Shown here piece by piece: positions 15,919 to 23,336 of a stretch of 41,615 nt of DNA. The stretch is taken from contig DBZJ01000074.1 in the NCBI GenBank assembly GCA_002311635.1, positions 1 through 41,615 on the forward strand, written 5' to 3'. The stretch is from Syntrophaceae bacterium UBA1163. GTDB taxonomy: Bacteria > Desulfobacterota > BSN033 > UBA1163. A program made the position numbers and the translations under genes. A model generated the notes under the pieces. It ran no database searches and was not told the origin of the DNA. It saw only the letters and a list, made by a program, of their open reading frames with translations. Position 1 is the first letter of the stretch. Every line of letters begins with the position of its first letter.

Positions 15919-17976
15919 ATGCTCTCTCTGGTCAAAATGAAAGCAAAAGTTCTCCCAAAGAAATGCTTTGGTTTACTTACAAGTGTTTTCTCTTCCAGCA
16001 GGGCGTCCCTTGCTTTCTTTATCTGCCTTTTAGCCGTCGTATTCGCCTACCGGATTCAACTGACCATAAGTTTATTTACGAACGCGGTCAGACCTTTTGA
16101 CTTTAACCCAGCACAGCATGCGGTCTGGCTTGTTCTTGCTTATTTGCCGAGTGACCTTGCCTTTGTCTTTGTCTGTTTCTCACTCTCTTGGCTCCTATCT
16201 CGGGTGGCTTCTTTCATCAAACAGAGTAAGATGTTTCGGATCTTAAGAATTTCAGGACTTATTTTTTTGCATCTTGTTTTGTTGGCTGCGGTTCTTATCC
16301 ACGGAATTCACGGCAGGCTGCTCTTTGATGTTCAGACAGGGTTTGACAGTGCGGTGATGAAGGAGGCGTTCTCAGGCATTTCGCTGATCGAGACCCTCAG
16401 GCTCGTCGGATGGAGGGATTACGTATTTCTTCTTTTTCCCTTTGGATTTTTTTGGCTGACGCTCCTATTCTCCCTTCGTCTAAGAATTTGGATAGCGGGG
16501 ATTTCTTTGACATTGGCCATCTTGCTGCTGTCGCTTTCCTTGTTGATGATCGATAACAAAGCGGAGAAGGTCCCTGACGAGATCCGTCTCAACCCAGTCG
16601 TCTTTCTTCTTTCCGATATGACGAAGAGTACGTCCTTTATACATCTTAAGCAAGGTCAAACCATGAGTGCTGTCGGAGGAAAGGGTTCAGGTATCCAGTC
16701 CTTTCGTCCCATGGAAACTAAACCCATAGAGCGAGCGCTATCTCTGCCGGCGAAGAACAATCGTCCTTGGAATCTGATCATTTTCATCATGGAGTCAGCA
16801 GGGGCCCGATATATCTTTGATACAAGCGACGGCGATGCGATGCCCATGCCGTTTCTCCATAAGATATCGCAGGAAGGCTGGTATTTGAAAAGACACTTTA
16901 CGACATCGAATGTCAGTACCAAGGCAGTATTTTCAATACTTAGCGGGCTTTACGATTTCTTCAGTAAGGAGACGTTCGGCACACGTCCGGACGTTGAAGT
17001 CCCTGCGGTCTATAATTGGCTGGACCAGGGATACGACAGGTTCTTGGTAACCCCTTCTTCGATCTCTTGGTACTTTCCGACGAAGTTCGTCGTCAACAGT
17101 GGGCTGTCGGAGATCCATAGCTATGAAAATCTGAACTTTAAGATAAAGGAAGAGTTTCATTCGCTGGGCCATTATATTGCAAGAGACGAGGTCCAAACGA
17201 CGGATTTCTTCATTCAGAGATTGCGTGAAGCGAGAGAGCCTTTTCTGGGCATCTACATCAGCTTTGCTGCCCACTTCCCTTATTTCGACTATGGCGAGGA
17301 CTATCGCATAAGGAAGGATGACGGACATTTGATCAGCCGCTATTATAACAATTTGAATCTTCTGGACCACGGGATTAAGCGGATTGTTGATCATCTGCGG
17401 GAACAAGGTCTGCTGGAACATACCCTGCTGGTCATCGTGGGAGATCATGGCCAGGCTTTTGGTCAACACCATCCGAATAATTTTATGCACTATCGCTATA
17501 GCTATAATGAGAACCTGGAAGCCCCGGCGATCCTCTATCAACCGGCGCTTTTCAGGCCGAAGACGTTCGGGTTTCCCACAAGCCACGTAGATTTATTGCC
17601 GACCCTGCTTGACGCCATGAGAATTCCGTATCCTTCAACGGCCTTTGACGGGAGGTCTCTTTTCAGCCACCGGGCGAGGCAAGCCCCCATCTTCTTTTAT
17701 GGATATGAAGAATCCATCTCGTCGTTGGACAGTCATCTCATAAAAGTTCAGTATTCGTTGAAGAAAAATAAGTGCTGGGCCTTCGACTTGAAGCTTGATC
17801 CGGACGAAAAAAATCCCCTTGATTGCTCTTCATTTCCGCTTGAAGTGGAGGGACTTCACAAATTCGTCGCAGAGCACGATGCGAATCTCCTCAAATACAA
17901 CGCCAGTTTGAGGGAAAAGAAGGGATTGCAGGGGGCAGGAGTGCCCATCTTGAAAGCGGTGAGCTCTCCGAGATGA
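15919..17976 (+). CDS. Membrane sulfatase / LtaS-like phosphotransferase
   Basis: About 685 residues. Five hydrophobic helices fill roughly the first 220 residues, followed by an outside catalytic domain of the alkaline phosphatase superfamily. IIFIMESAGARY carries the metal-binding Glu (about 292), STKAVFSILSG carries the likely Thr nucleophile (about 334), and VGDHGQAFGQHH gives the Asp-His metal ligands. Such proteins transfer phosphoglycerol or phosphoethanolamine to surface polymers. The start is uncertain: the frame opens at TTG 15817, and ATGs occur at 15844, 15919 and 15937, none with a clear ribosome binding site. It is divergent from the acyltransferase operon, suggesting envelope modification. 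Confidence 0.85.
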   Translation: MLSLVKMKAKVLPKKCFGLLTSVFSSSRASLAFFICLLAVVFAYRIQLTISLFTNAVRPFDFNPAQHAVWLVLAYLPSDLAFVFVCFSLSWLLSRVASFIKQSKMFRILRISGLIFLHLVLLAAVLIHGIHGRLLFDVQTGFDSAVMKEAFSGISLIETLRLVGWRDYVFLLFPFGFFWLTLLFSLRLRIWIAGISLTLAILLLSLSLLMIDNKAEKVPDEIRLNPVVFLLSDMTKSTSFIHLKQGQTMSAVGGKGSGIQSFRPMETKPIERALSLPAKNNRPWNLIIFIMESAGARYIFDTSDGDAMPMPFLHKISQEGWYLKRHFTTSNVSTKAVFSILSGLYDFFSKETFGTRPDVEVPAVYNWLDQGYDRFLVTPSSISWYFPTKFVVNSGLSEIHSYENLNFKIKEEFHSLGHYIARDEVQTTDFFIQRLREAREPFLGIYISFAAHFPYFDYGEDYRIRKDDGHLISRYYNNLNLLDHGIKRIVDHLREQGLLEHTLLVIVGDHGQAFGQHHPNNFMHYRYSYNENLEAPAILYQPALFRPKTFGFPTSHVDLLPTLLDAMRIPYPSTAFDGRSLFSHRARQAPIFFYGYEESISSLDSHLIKVQYSLKKNKCWAFDLKLDPDEKNPLDCSSFPLEVEGLHKFVAEHDANLLKYNASLREKKGLQGAGVPILKAVSSPR

Positions 17977-18061
17977 GATGCTTGGAGACCGGCAGAAAAC
18001 TTGGCTCGTGGGCCTTTTATTTTGGTTTCCTAAATAAGCGTCGGAAATGAGGTGTTGAAAG

Positions 18062-18538
18062 ATGTTAGAGCTTAACGAGAAGATCAAAGAGCATTTTCGC
18101 AATCCTCATAACGTAGGGGAGATTGAAAACCCAGAAGGGACGGGAACGATTGATAATCCGGTATGCGGGGATACGACAAAACTTTATTTGAGAATCAAAA
18201 ATGGAGTCGTTGAGGATGCCAGGTTTTTATCCTTTGGATGCGCCGTAACCATTGCCTCCGCCTCTGTGTTAACCGAGAAAATTAGGGGCAAGGAGATTTC
18301 TGAACTCCTCTTGGGGACTGATGAAGAAGTCGTCAAACGTCTCATGAGCTTAATTGAAACCGAGCTAGGGGAGATTCCTCCGGTAAAGCTCCACTGTCCG
18401 CCCGCCACGGTTCAGGTTTTTCTCGAATCAATTGGCGGATACTTTGAAAAGGAAGGAGAGAATGAGTTGAGTTCGAAAGCCAAACGCTTAATCCCCCAGA
18501 TCTCTGAATATTACAAAAGAGGCGGAGAGAAAGAATAA
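18062..18538 (+). CDS. Iron-sulfur cluster scaffold (IscU/NifU N-terminal type)
   Basis: 158 residues of the U-type scaffold family. Three cluster ligands are in place: Cys35 (NPVCGD, with Asp37), Cys60 (SFGCAVTIASAS) and Cys112 (KLHCPPATVQ). It assembles Fe-S clusters with a cysteine desulfurase, but no iscS/nifS gene is present in the window. It is longer than IscU by a C-terminal tail (from about 125), as in NifU-like proteins without the C-terminal domain. It stands alone after the sulfatase gene, with its own leader. Confidence 0.93.
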   Translation: MLELNEKIKEHFRNPHNVGEIENPEGTGTIDNPVCGDTTKLYLRIKNGVVEDARFLSFGCAVTIASASVLTEKIRGKEISELLLGTDEEVVKRLMSLIETELGEIPPVKLHCPPATVQVFLESIGGYFEKEGENELSSKAKRLIPQISEYYKRGGEKE

Positions 18539-18570
18539 GGGGAAAACGCTGCGTTAAAGATCGAAGTTAT

Positions 18571-18616
18571 CCCTTTTATGTGCCTCTAAACCTTCTAACA
18601 GAAATCAATAAAAGGG
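18571..18616 (+). terminator. Possible terminator or hairpin after the Fe-S scaffold gene
   Basis: CCCTTTTA (18571-18578) and TAAAAGGG (18609-18616) are perfect inverted arms with a 30-base loop, followed by CCTTTCT. The loop is long for a strong intrinsic terminator, so this is only a possible one. Confidence 0.35.
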
Positions 18617-18702
18617 CCTTTCTAATTTAATCTGTAAGTTACTCTGTTTAAAATCAAAATTCCAATCTTGTCATGTAGGATTCTTTTAACCGGGAATTCT
18701 TG

Positions 18703-18841
18703 TCGAACTGATCATCAGTATTGTCGAAGCTCATTATTAATTGAATTCTAAGAAGAAAGCATTTACCGCTTTAAAAAGATCGACAAAACATTCCGGTTTA
18801 AGACCAAACTTTTTTACTCTGTTCTTTATAAGAATTCAATT
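18703..18841 (+). promoter_or_regulatory. Candidate enhancer sites upstream of the sigma54 promoter
   Basis: AATTGAATTCT (18739-18749) and AGAATTCAATT (18831-18841) are perfect 11-base inverted copies, about 200 and 100 bases upstream of the -24/-12 promoter. That is the usual place for bacterial enhancer-binding proteins. A CTGATCATCAG palindrome and several GTCGAA copies lie in the same 460-base gap. I see no gene in this gap (18539-19000). Confidence 0.45.
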
Positions 18842-18938
18842 TAACGAGAGGTCGAAGGTCTTAATAAGCCATTAAATATTCTGGATAAGGTAGGTTGGAG
18901 ATGGTGCGAAATATCTCCTAAATTCTCTTGAAAATGGA

Positions 18939-18955
18939 TTGGCACGGGAGTTGCT
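18939..18955 (+). promoter_or_regulatory. Sigma54 (-24/-12) promoter
   Basis: TTGGCACGGGAGTTGCT matches the sigma54 consensus TTGGCACG-N4-TTGCW. GG (18941-18942) and GC (18953-18954) have the obligatory 10 bases between them. Transcription should begin near 18966, giving a 35-base leader before the ZraP-like gene. Confidence 0.85.
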
Positions 18956-19000
18956 TCCACATCTTTTGTTAAACAAAAAAACTCAGAGGAGGTGAGATCG

Positions 19001-19516
19001 ATGAAAAAGGCAATGATTGCATTAGGGTTGGTAACTGTGATGTTTTTGGGTGTCTCATATGTCTATGCCCAAGAGCAGGGTAATTCTCCAGGACATGGGT
19101 GGATGCACGGTCAGAAACACGAGGGTCAATGGAATAAGCTCAACCTCACCCCGGAGCAGAAGGTGAAGTTTAAGGAATTGCGCCGAAGGTTTAAAGGAGA
19201 AAACGCTCAACTCATAGGGGGACTTGTGGCCAAACGGTTGGAGCTTCGGTCACTTTGGACCGATCCAAAAGCCGGTTCCCAGGCCATTTTGGCTAAGGAA
19301 AAAGAGTTGAGAGATCTTCGAAACCAGATGAGGGACAAGATTATCCGGTATAGATTGGAAGCTCGCAGTTTCCTCACGCCCGAGCAGATTGAAAAGTTTG
19401 GAATGATGGGTGGAATAGGTTTCGGTCGTGGTTTTCACCGCCATCATCACCATCATGGCTGCGGTTGTCACCATCACCATGGTCAAGAAATAGGTCGCCC
19501 CGAAATGAGGGAGTAG
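19001..19516 (+). CDS. ZraP/Spy/CpxP-like periplasmic protein with a His-rich tail
   Basis: 171 residues from the ATG at 19001, which has AGAGGAGGTGA seven bases upstream; a GTG three codons earlier lies inside that site and is unlikely. A signal peptide ends near YVYA-QEQ. The mature part holds LTPEQKVKFKELRRRF and a later LTPEQIEKFG, the repeated LTPEQ motif of the Spy/CpxP/ZraP fold. The C-terminus has runs of histidine around Cys-Gly-Cys, suited to zinc or other metals. In E. coli zraP is transcribed by sigma54 under ZraR, and the promoter here fits that model. No zraSR pair is in the window. Confidence 0.88.
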   Translation: MKKAMIALGLVTVMFLGVSYVYAQEQGNSPGHGWMHGQKHEGQWNKLNLTPEQKVKFKELRRRFKGENAQLIGGLVAKRLELRSLWTDPKAGSQAILAKEKELRDLRNQMRDKIIRYRLEARSFLTPEQIEKFGMMGGIGFGRGFHRHHHHHGCGCHHHHGQEIGRPEMRE

Positions 19517-19560
19517 GAAAAAGACCTATCAATTTGAAACGAAGATAAATAAGGTTTGGG

Positions 19561-20418
19561 ATGACCTTTCCAAATACCGGAAGAAGTGCTTGGCACTTGT
19601 CAAAGGAAATATCTCCTGCCCTGGCCGTTTTGTTCTTCGCTATCTTTTTCTCCCTTTTCTTGAACAATTTATCGGTACAAGGTTGGGAGACTATCTACAG
19701 GGCACTAATCCGATTTTTCCGGCTCACTTTACTCCTTTGCCTTCCACTTTATGTGCTTTCACCCATCTATAGTTTTGTCGTCAACAAAATAAGGGGGAAG
19801 CTTCTTCACACGGGAAAAATGTGGGAATTGCAGATCAAGCCCGTTAAACACTGGATTTTTCGGCCTTTTCAAGGAATTGGCATAGAACTTCTGTTTGAAA
19901 CAAAATTGCTTACAGCCCTTCAGGTAATCACAGGGGTGACGACCAAGCCTTTCGTTTTATTCCCCCGAAGTCAGTTTCAGCCTGGGTGGTTGTTGGTCAT
20001 CGGTGGGATTACGGTAGTTATTTCCCTTCTCCTATCTATTATCTGGACCCTTGATGACGTAGGGATAAGATATGTCAACCGGAAGGATCAAGAGATCAGG
20101 ATGATCGGGAAATATGTAGGGACACTTATGCCCATTATCTTTGGATTTTATGGAATATTCAGCCTGAGTACGGATTTTCCAACATCACAAGTTTTCGTCT
20201 ACATATTTAAAACCGTTATCATTCTTTACCCTCCGTTCACAGTCTTCACGGTCTTCCACACCCGGTTCCTCAAAAACAAAGCAGAATATTTTTTCTCAAA
20301 AGCATTACTTGGAAAAGGAGGCGTCTGGTCCGGAGCTGAAAATGATCAAAGGAAGGGGGCGTGGGCGGATGATGGGTTATGGCTGGGGAATGGGCTACCG
20401 CCTCGCCCCGGAGTGTGA
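19561..20418 (+). CDS. Multi-pass membrane protein of unknown function
   Basis: 285 residues with about five or six hydrophobic helices: near 20-35, 50-72, 140-163, 185-205 and 213-235. I recognise no family. It follows the ZraP-like gene after 44 bases, so it probably shares the sigma54 promoter. The last 40 residues (from about 245) lose hydrophobicity and have unusual composition (GAWADDGLWLGNGLPP), so the reading frame may be disturbed near its end, where a second small frame overlaps (20342-20536). Confidence 0.65.
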   Translation: MTFPNTGRSAWHLSKEISPALAVLFFAIFFSLFLNNLSVQGWETIYRALIRFFRLTLLLCLPLYVLSPIYSFVVNKIRGKLLHTGKMWELQIKPVKHWIFRPFQGIGIELLFETKLLTALQVITGVTTKPFVLFPRSQFQPGWLLVIGGITVVISLLLSIIWTLDDVGIRYVNRKDQEIRMIGKYVGTLMPIIFGFYGIFSLSTDFPTSQVFVYIFKTVIILYPPFTVFTVFHTRFLKNKAEYFFSKALLGKGGVWSGAENDQRKGAWADDGLWLGNGLPPRPGV

Positions 20419-20536
20419 GAGTAGGAAGACACATCTTGTATATGGAAAAAGGAAGAGGAAACTTCTTTTTTTTCCATATTTGATTAATAAGTTTCTTTGT
20501 CAAATTATCTGCTTCTATAAAGAAGAGTGTGTATAA
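20342..20536 (+). CDS. Possible small Gly/Met-rich protein overlapping the membrane protein end
   Basis: 64 codons from the ATG at 20342, with GGAG seven bases upstream. The N-terminus KGRGRGRMMGYGWGMGYR is rich in Gly, Met and aromatic residues, a style seen in small metal-stress proteins. The rest is basic, then hydrophobic. It overlaps the 3' end of the membrane protein gene in another frame. It may be a real small gene or a chance frame. Confidence 0.25.
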   Translation: MIKGRGRGRMMGYGWGMGYRLAPECESRKTHLVYGKRKRKLLFFPYLINKFLCQIICFYKEECV

Positions 20537-20594
20537 GTTTCGCAGAATTCTGCCCACCAATAATTTTTCATTCTGAGCAGGGGCGTAGGAATCG

Positions 20595-21011
20595 ATGAAG
20601 AAATGGATCGTTCCCTTATTATCCTTACTCTTGATCGCTTTGTTGCTCTTGATCTCCAGCCCCTTCAATCTCCTCAAAGCATCGATGACCAAGAAGGAGA
20701 GCGGAGAGAAGCCCGGGATTCTTTTTGCCCAGGACGAGGGGAAAGAGGAACAGACAGACCCTCATCTGATTTTGGTCTTAAAGAGATTGCGTGAAAAGCT
20801 CGATGAATGGCTAAAATCGATCAACGACCGGATCGAGAGTGAAGATGTAACTCGTTTAGAGGTTCGGTTCTTGGAGATTTTGAGGAGTATCTTGGGATGG
20901 GTGAGAGAGAAGGTAGATGCAATGATCGCATCTTCTGAAAAGGGAAAAGCCAAGGAGACTTATCAGAAAGTGTTTTCATTACTCAAAGCAGGATGGTGTT
21001 TTGCTGTTTAA
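20595..21011 (+). CDS. Small membrane-anchored coiled-coil protein (family A, copy 1)
   Basis: 138 residues. One N-terminal hydrophobic helix (about 5-27) is a signal anchor. A short linker follows, then an amphipathic helical domain with the conserved block DPHLILVLKRLREKLDEWLK, INDRIESEDVTRLEVRFLEI and WVREKVDAMI. A paralog with the same layout lies at 34624-35058 (MKKWI start, DPHM, DGWLKSLNEKIESEDISRF). I know no function for the family. The short tail after GKAKETYQK ends with AGWCFAV, where the two copies differ. Confidence 0.7.
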   Translation: MKKWIVPLLSLLLIALLLLISSPFNLLKASMTKKESGEKPGILFAQDEGKEEQTDPHLILVLKRLREKLDEWLKSINDRIESEDVTRLEVRFLEILRSILGWVREKVDAMIASSEKGKAKETYQKVFSLLKAGWCFAV

Positions 21012-21089
21012 GACATAGCGGCAGATAAAAGGCTAACGCTGTGAGACATCGAAGTCGCAAAAAATCATTAGCGGCGCAGGGAGATAATT

Positions 21090-22466
21090 ATGCGACGGAC
21101 AGTCGGAATCATGGTCCTGGTCGTTATCGGGCTGGCTGTGATGGGTAGCGCGGGCATGTGGTGGTTGCGGTCCAAGCGGGACAACGAGCCGACGTTCCAC
21201 ACGGTGCCGGTGAAACGGGGCGATCTGGTGGCTAAGATCAGCGCGACAGGCACGCTCGAGCCGGAGGCAGCCGTGGACATAGGCGCTCAGGTTGCTGGGG
21301 TGATTATCGCCTTCGGCAAGGACAAAGGCGGGAAGGAAATTCAATGGGGTTCGGTCGTGGAGAAAGGCATGATACTGGCGAAAATTGACGACTCCCTTTA
21401 CGCCGCTGCTGTGGAAACTGCCAAGGGCCAATTGGAGCAGGCCATAGCGAACAAGGTTAGCGCCGACGCCAATGTGCTCCAGATGAAAGCGAAGTTGGTG
21501 GATGCCGAGCAGGACTGGGGTCGGGCGCAGAAGCTCGGTCCATCCGACGCATTGGCACAGAGCGCTTACGACCAGTACCAAGCAAATTATGAGGTTGCTA
21601 AGGCCAACCTGGCGGCGGCCGAGGCTGCCGTGGAGCAAATGAAGGCTGCCGTGGCACAAGCAAAGGCCAGTCTCGACACTGCACAGATCAATCTGGGTTA
21701 CTGTACCATCAAGTCGCCCGTCAACGGTGTGGTTGTTGACCGGCAAGTTAACATTGGCCAGACCGTCGTGTCCAGCCTGAGTACGCCAAACCTGTTCATC
21801 ATTGCAACCAATCTCGAGCACATTCAGGCATGGGTATCGGTCAACGAAGCTGACATTGGCAGCATTTCTATAGGCCAGGCAGTTACGTTCGCCGTGGACG
21901 CCCATCCTGGCCGGGTGTTCCAAGGGCAAGTCGGCCAGGTTCGGCTGAACGCGACGATGCTGCAGAACGTGGTCACGTACACCGTCAGGGTCGACACCAA
22001 TAACGACGACGGCAAACTATTGCCTTACCTGACAACCAACGCGCAGTTCACGATCGGCCGTCGGCAAGACGTGTTGCTGGTTCCGAATGCGGCGCTGCAC
22101 TGGTCACCGAAGCCCAATCAGATCGCGCCAAAATCTGGCCAAACGTCCCGCGCTCCTTCTGACTTTTCAAGTGGAGACAGAAGCAGTGGGGCTGGCGCCG
22201 CCGGTGCGCCGAAAGCGCACGGAACCATTTGGGTCGAGCAAGGCGAGTTTGTCCGGCCTGTTCACGTGAGCGTGGGGTTGACGGACGGGACATCGACAGA
22301 GGTCGAAGGCAACGATTTGACGGAAGGGATGCGCGTGGTTGTCGGCGAAGCAACGAGGGAAGTTGCAGGTGCCCCGAGCACTGAGCGCAGTCCATTCACG
22401 CCCCAAATTGGACGCGGGCCGCGGCAAGGCCAAGCCAGCTCGGGCGGTGCCAGTGGCGGACGCTGA
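21090..22466 (+). CDS. MacA/HlyD-like periplasmic adaptor, GC-rich and without a visible transporter partner
   Basis: 458 residues: an N-terminal membrane anchor (about 5-27), a barrel-sandwich (biotinyl-lipoyl-like) part with GTLEPEAAVDIGAQVAGVI, a helical hairpin rich in Ala/Gln (about 100-205), and beta-barrel segments with CTIKSPVNGVVVDRQVNIGQ and NLEHIQAWVSVNEADIG. This is the MacA type of adaptor that links an ABC exporter to an outer-membrane channel. The Gly/Ser-rich C-terminal tail is unusual. GC content and codon choice are clearly higher than in neighbouring genes, which suggests transfer. No macB or outer-membrane factor follows; a decayed radical-SAM gene comes next. Confidence 0.85.
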   Translation: MRRTVGIMVLVVIGLAVMGSAGMWWLRSKRDNEPTFHTVPVKRGDLVAKISATGTLEPEAAVDIGAQVAGVIIAFGKDKGGKEIQWGSVVEKGMILAKIDDSLYAAAVETAKGQLEQAIANKVSADANVLQMKAKLVDAEQDWGRAQKLGPSDALAQSAYDQYQANYEVAKANLAAAEAAVEQMKAAVAQAKASLDTAQINLGYCTIKSPVNGVVVDRQVNIGQTVVSSLSTPNLFIIATNLEHIQAWVSVNEADIGSISIGQAVTFAVDAHPGRVFQGQVGQVRLNATMLQNVVTYTVRVDTNNDDGKLLPYLTTNAQFTIGRRQDVLLVPNAALHWSPKPNQIAPKSGQTSRAPSDFSSGDRSSGAGAAGAPKAHGTIWVEQGEFVRPVHVSVGLTDGTSTEVEGNDLTEGMRVVVGEATREVAGAPSTERSPFTPQIGRGPRQGQASSGGASGGR

Positions 22467-22585
22467 AATTAGCGGATGGAGTAAATTAGTTTATTACAGA
22501 ATAAGAGGGAAGAGCAAACCTTTCTCATGGTTCTTAAGTCCCCAGAATTTTTGGAACCAGGGGACAGGAAGAATAGAGATACGAC

Positions 22586-23110
22586 ATGAAGCTGCTTTGT
22601 TGCCATCCGAGCGGGCTTATGTACACAGAAATCTACCTTCGTCTTGAGCCACTCGGCGTGGAATTGGTTGCTCAGGCTGCGCGCCGCGCTGGACACAAAG
22701 TACGTATTCTGGACTTGCAGGTCTTTTCCCATCAAGATTATTTTAAGGCCCTGGATCAATGGCATCCTGACGCCGTCTGCTTCGGTATTAACTATCTTGC
22801 CAATATTCCTGAGGTCATTGATCTTGCGAAAGAGACCAGGCAGTGTCTTCCCCAAACCTTCTTCTTCGTGGGAAGGCACAGTGCCTCCTTCACCGCGCGG
22901 GAGATTCTGGAACATGCACAGGGGACGATTGACTGCGTCGTCAGAGGGGAGGTGGACCAGATCGGTTCATCCTCTCTGCGGCGATGGATGATCGAAAAAG
23001 AATCGGCGTGCTTCCGGGGGTGGTCACACAAGAAGGGGAAGGACCGGCACCTCAAATGGTCGACGACCTCGATCGCAAAGGTACCCATGATGGTGGCTCA
23101 AGTCACACCT
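22586..23110 (+). pseudogene. Decayed hopanoid C-3 methylase (HpnR-like), B12-binding part only
   Basis: The first 124 codons read well as the cobalamin-binding N-terminus of HpnR: MYTEIYLRLEPLGVELVAQA, RILDLQVFSH, NYLANIPEVIDLAKETR, HSASFTAREILEHAQG and DCVVRGE. At about 22952 the frame breaks. The continuation GVLPGVVTQEGEGPAPQMVD is readable in another frame, as expected if one G was lost from the GGAGG run. Homology ends near 23083, and the radical-SAM domain, with its CxxxCxxC, is missing. This is therefore a remnant with a frameshift plus a large deletion. Confidence 0.75.
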
Positions 23111-23336
23111 TAAAAAGCACCGCTCTCCTCCCCTCGCTTCCTAACACCGCCTAATAACTACCTCTCACATCCCGGGCACAATATCATAGCCCCTCGTCTA
23201 AGATTAGACTGGTTCCCTCCATTAAGCGTACCAAACTCTCCTGCATTCGGCACACTCATTATCGAGATTTTCGGCTATCTTGACTTTTGCTCTACATCCT
23301 CATAATAATTGAACAACGAGAAGGGAAAAATGGGGA

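Noticed and set aside
15714..15935. N-terminal extension of the LpxL-like frame to TTG 15935
   Set aside because: The extension overlaps the sulfatase frame, lacks a ribosome binding site, and would shift the catalytic His far from its usual position.
16933..17586. 217-codon minus-strand frame inside the sulfatase gene
   Set aside because: Shadow of the catalytic domain, whose motifs (VGDHGQAFGQ and others) are intact on the plus strand.
22644..22991. 115-codon plus-strand frame in the hpnR region
   Set aside because: It is an off-frame reading of the decayed HpnR sequence and shows no homology of its own.
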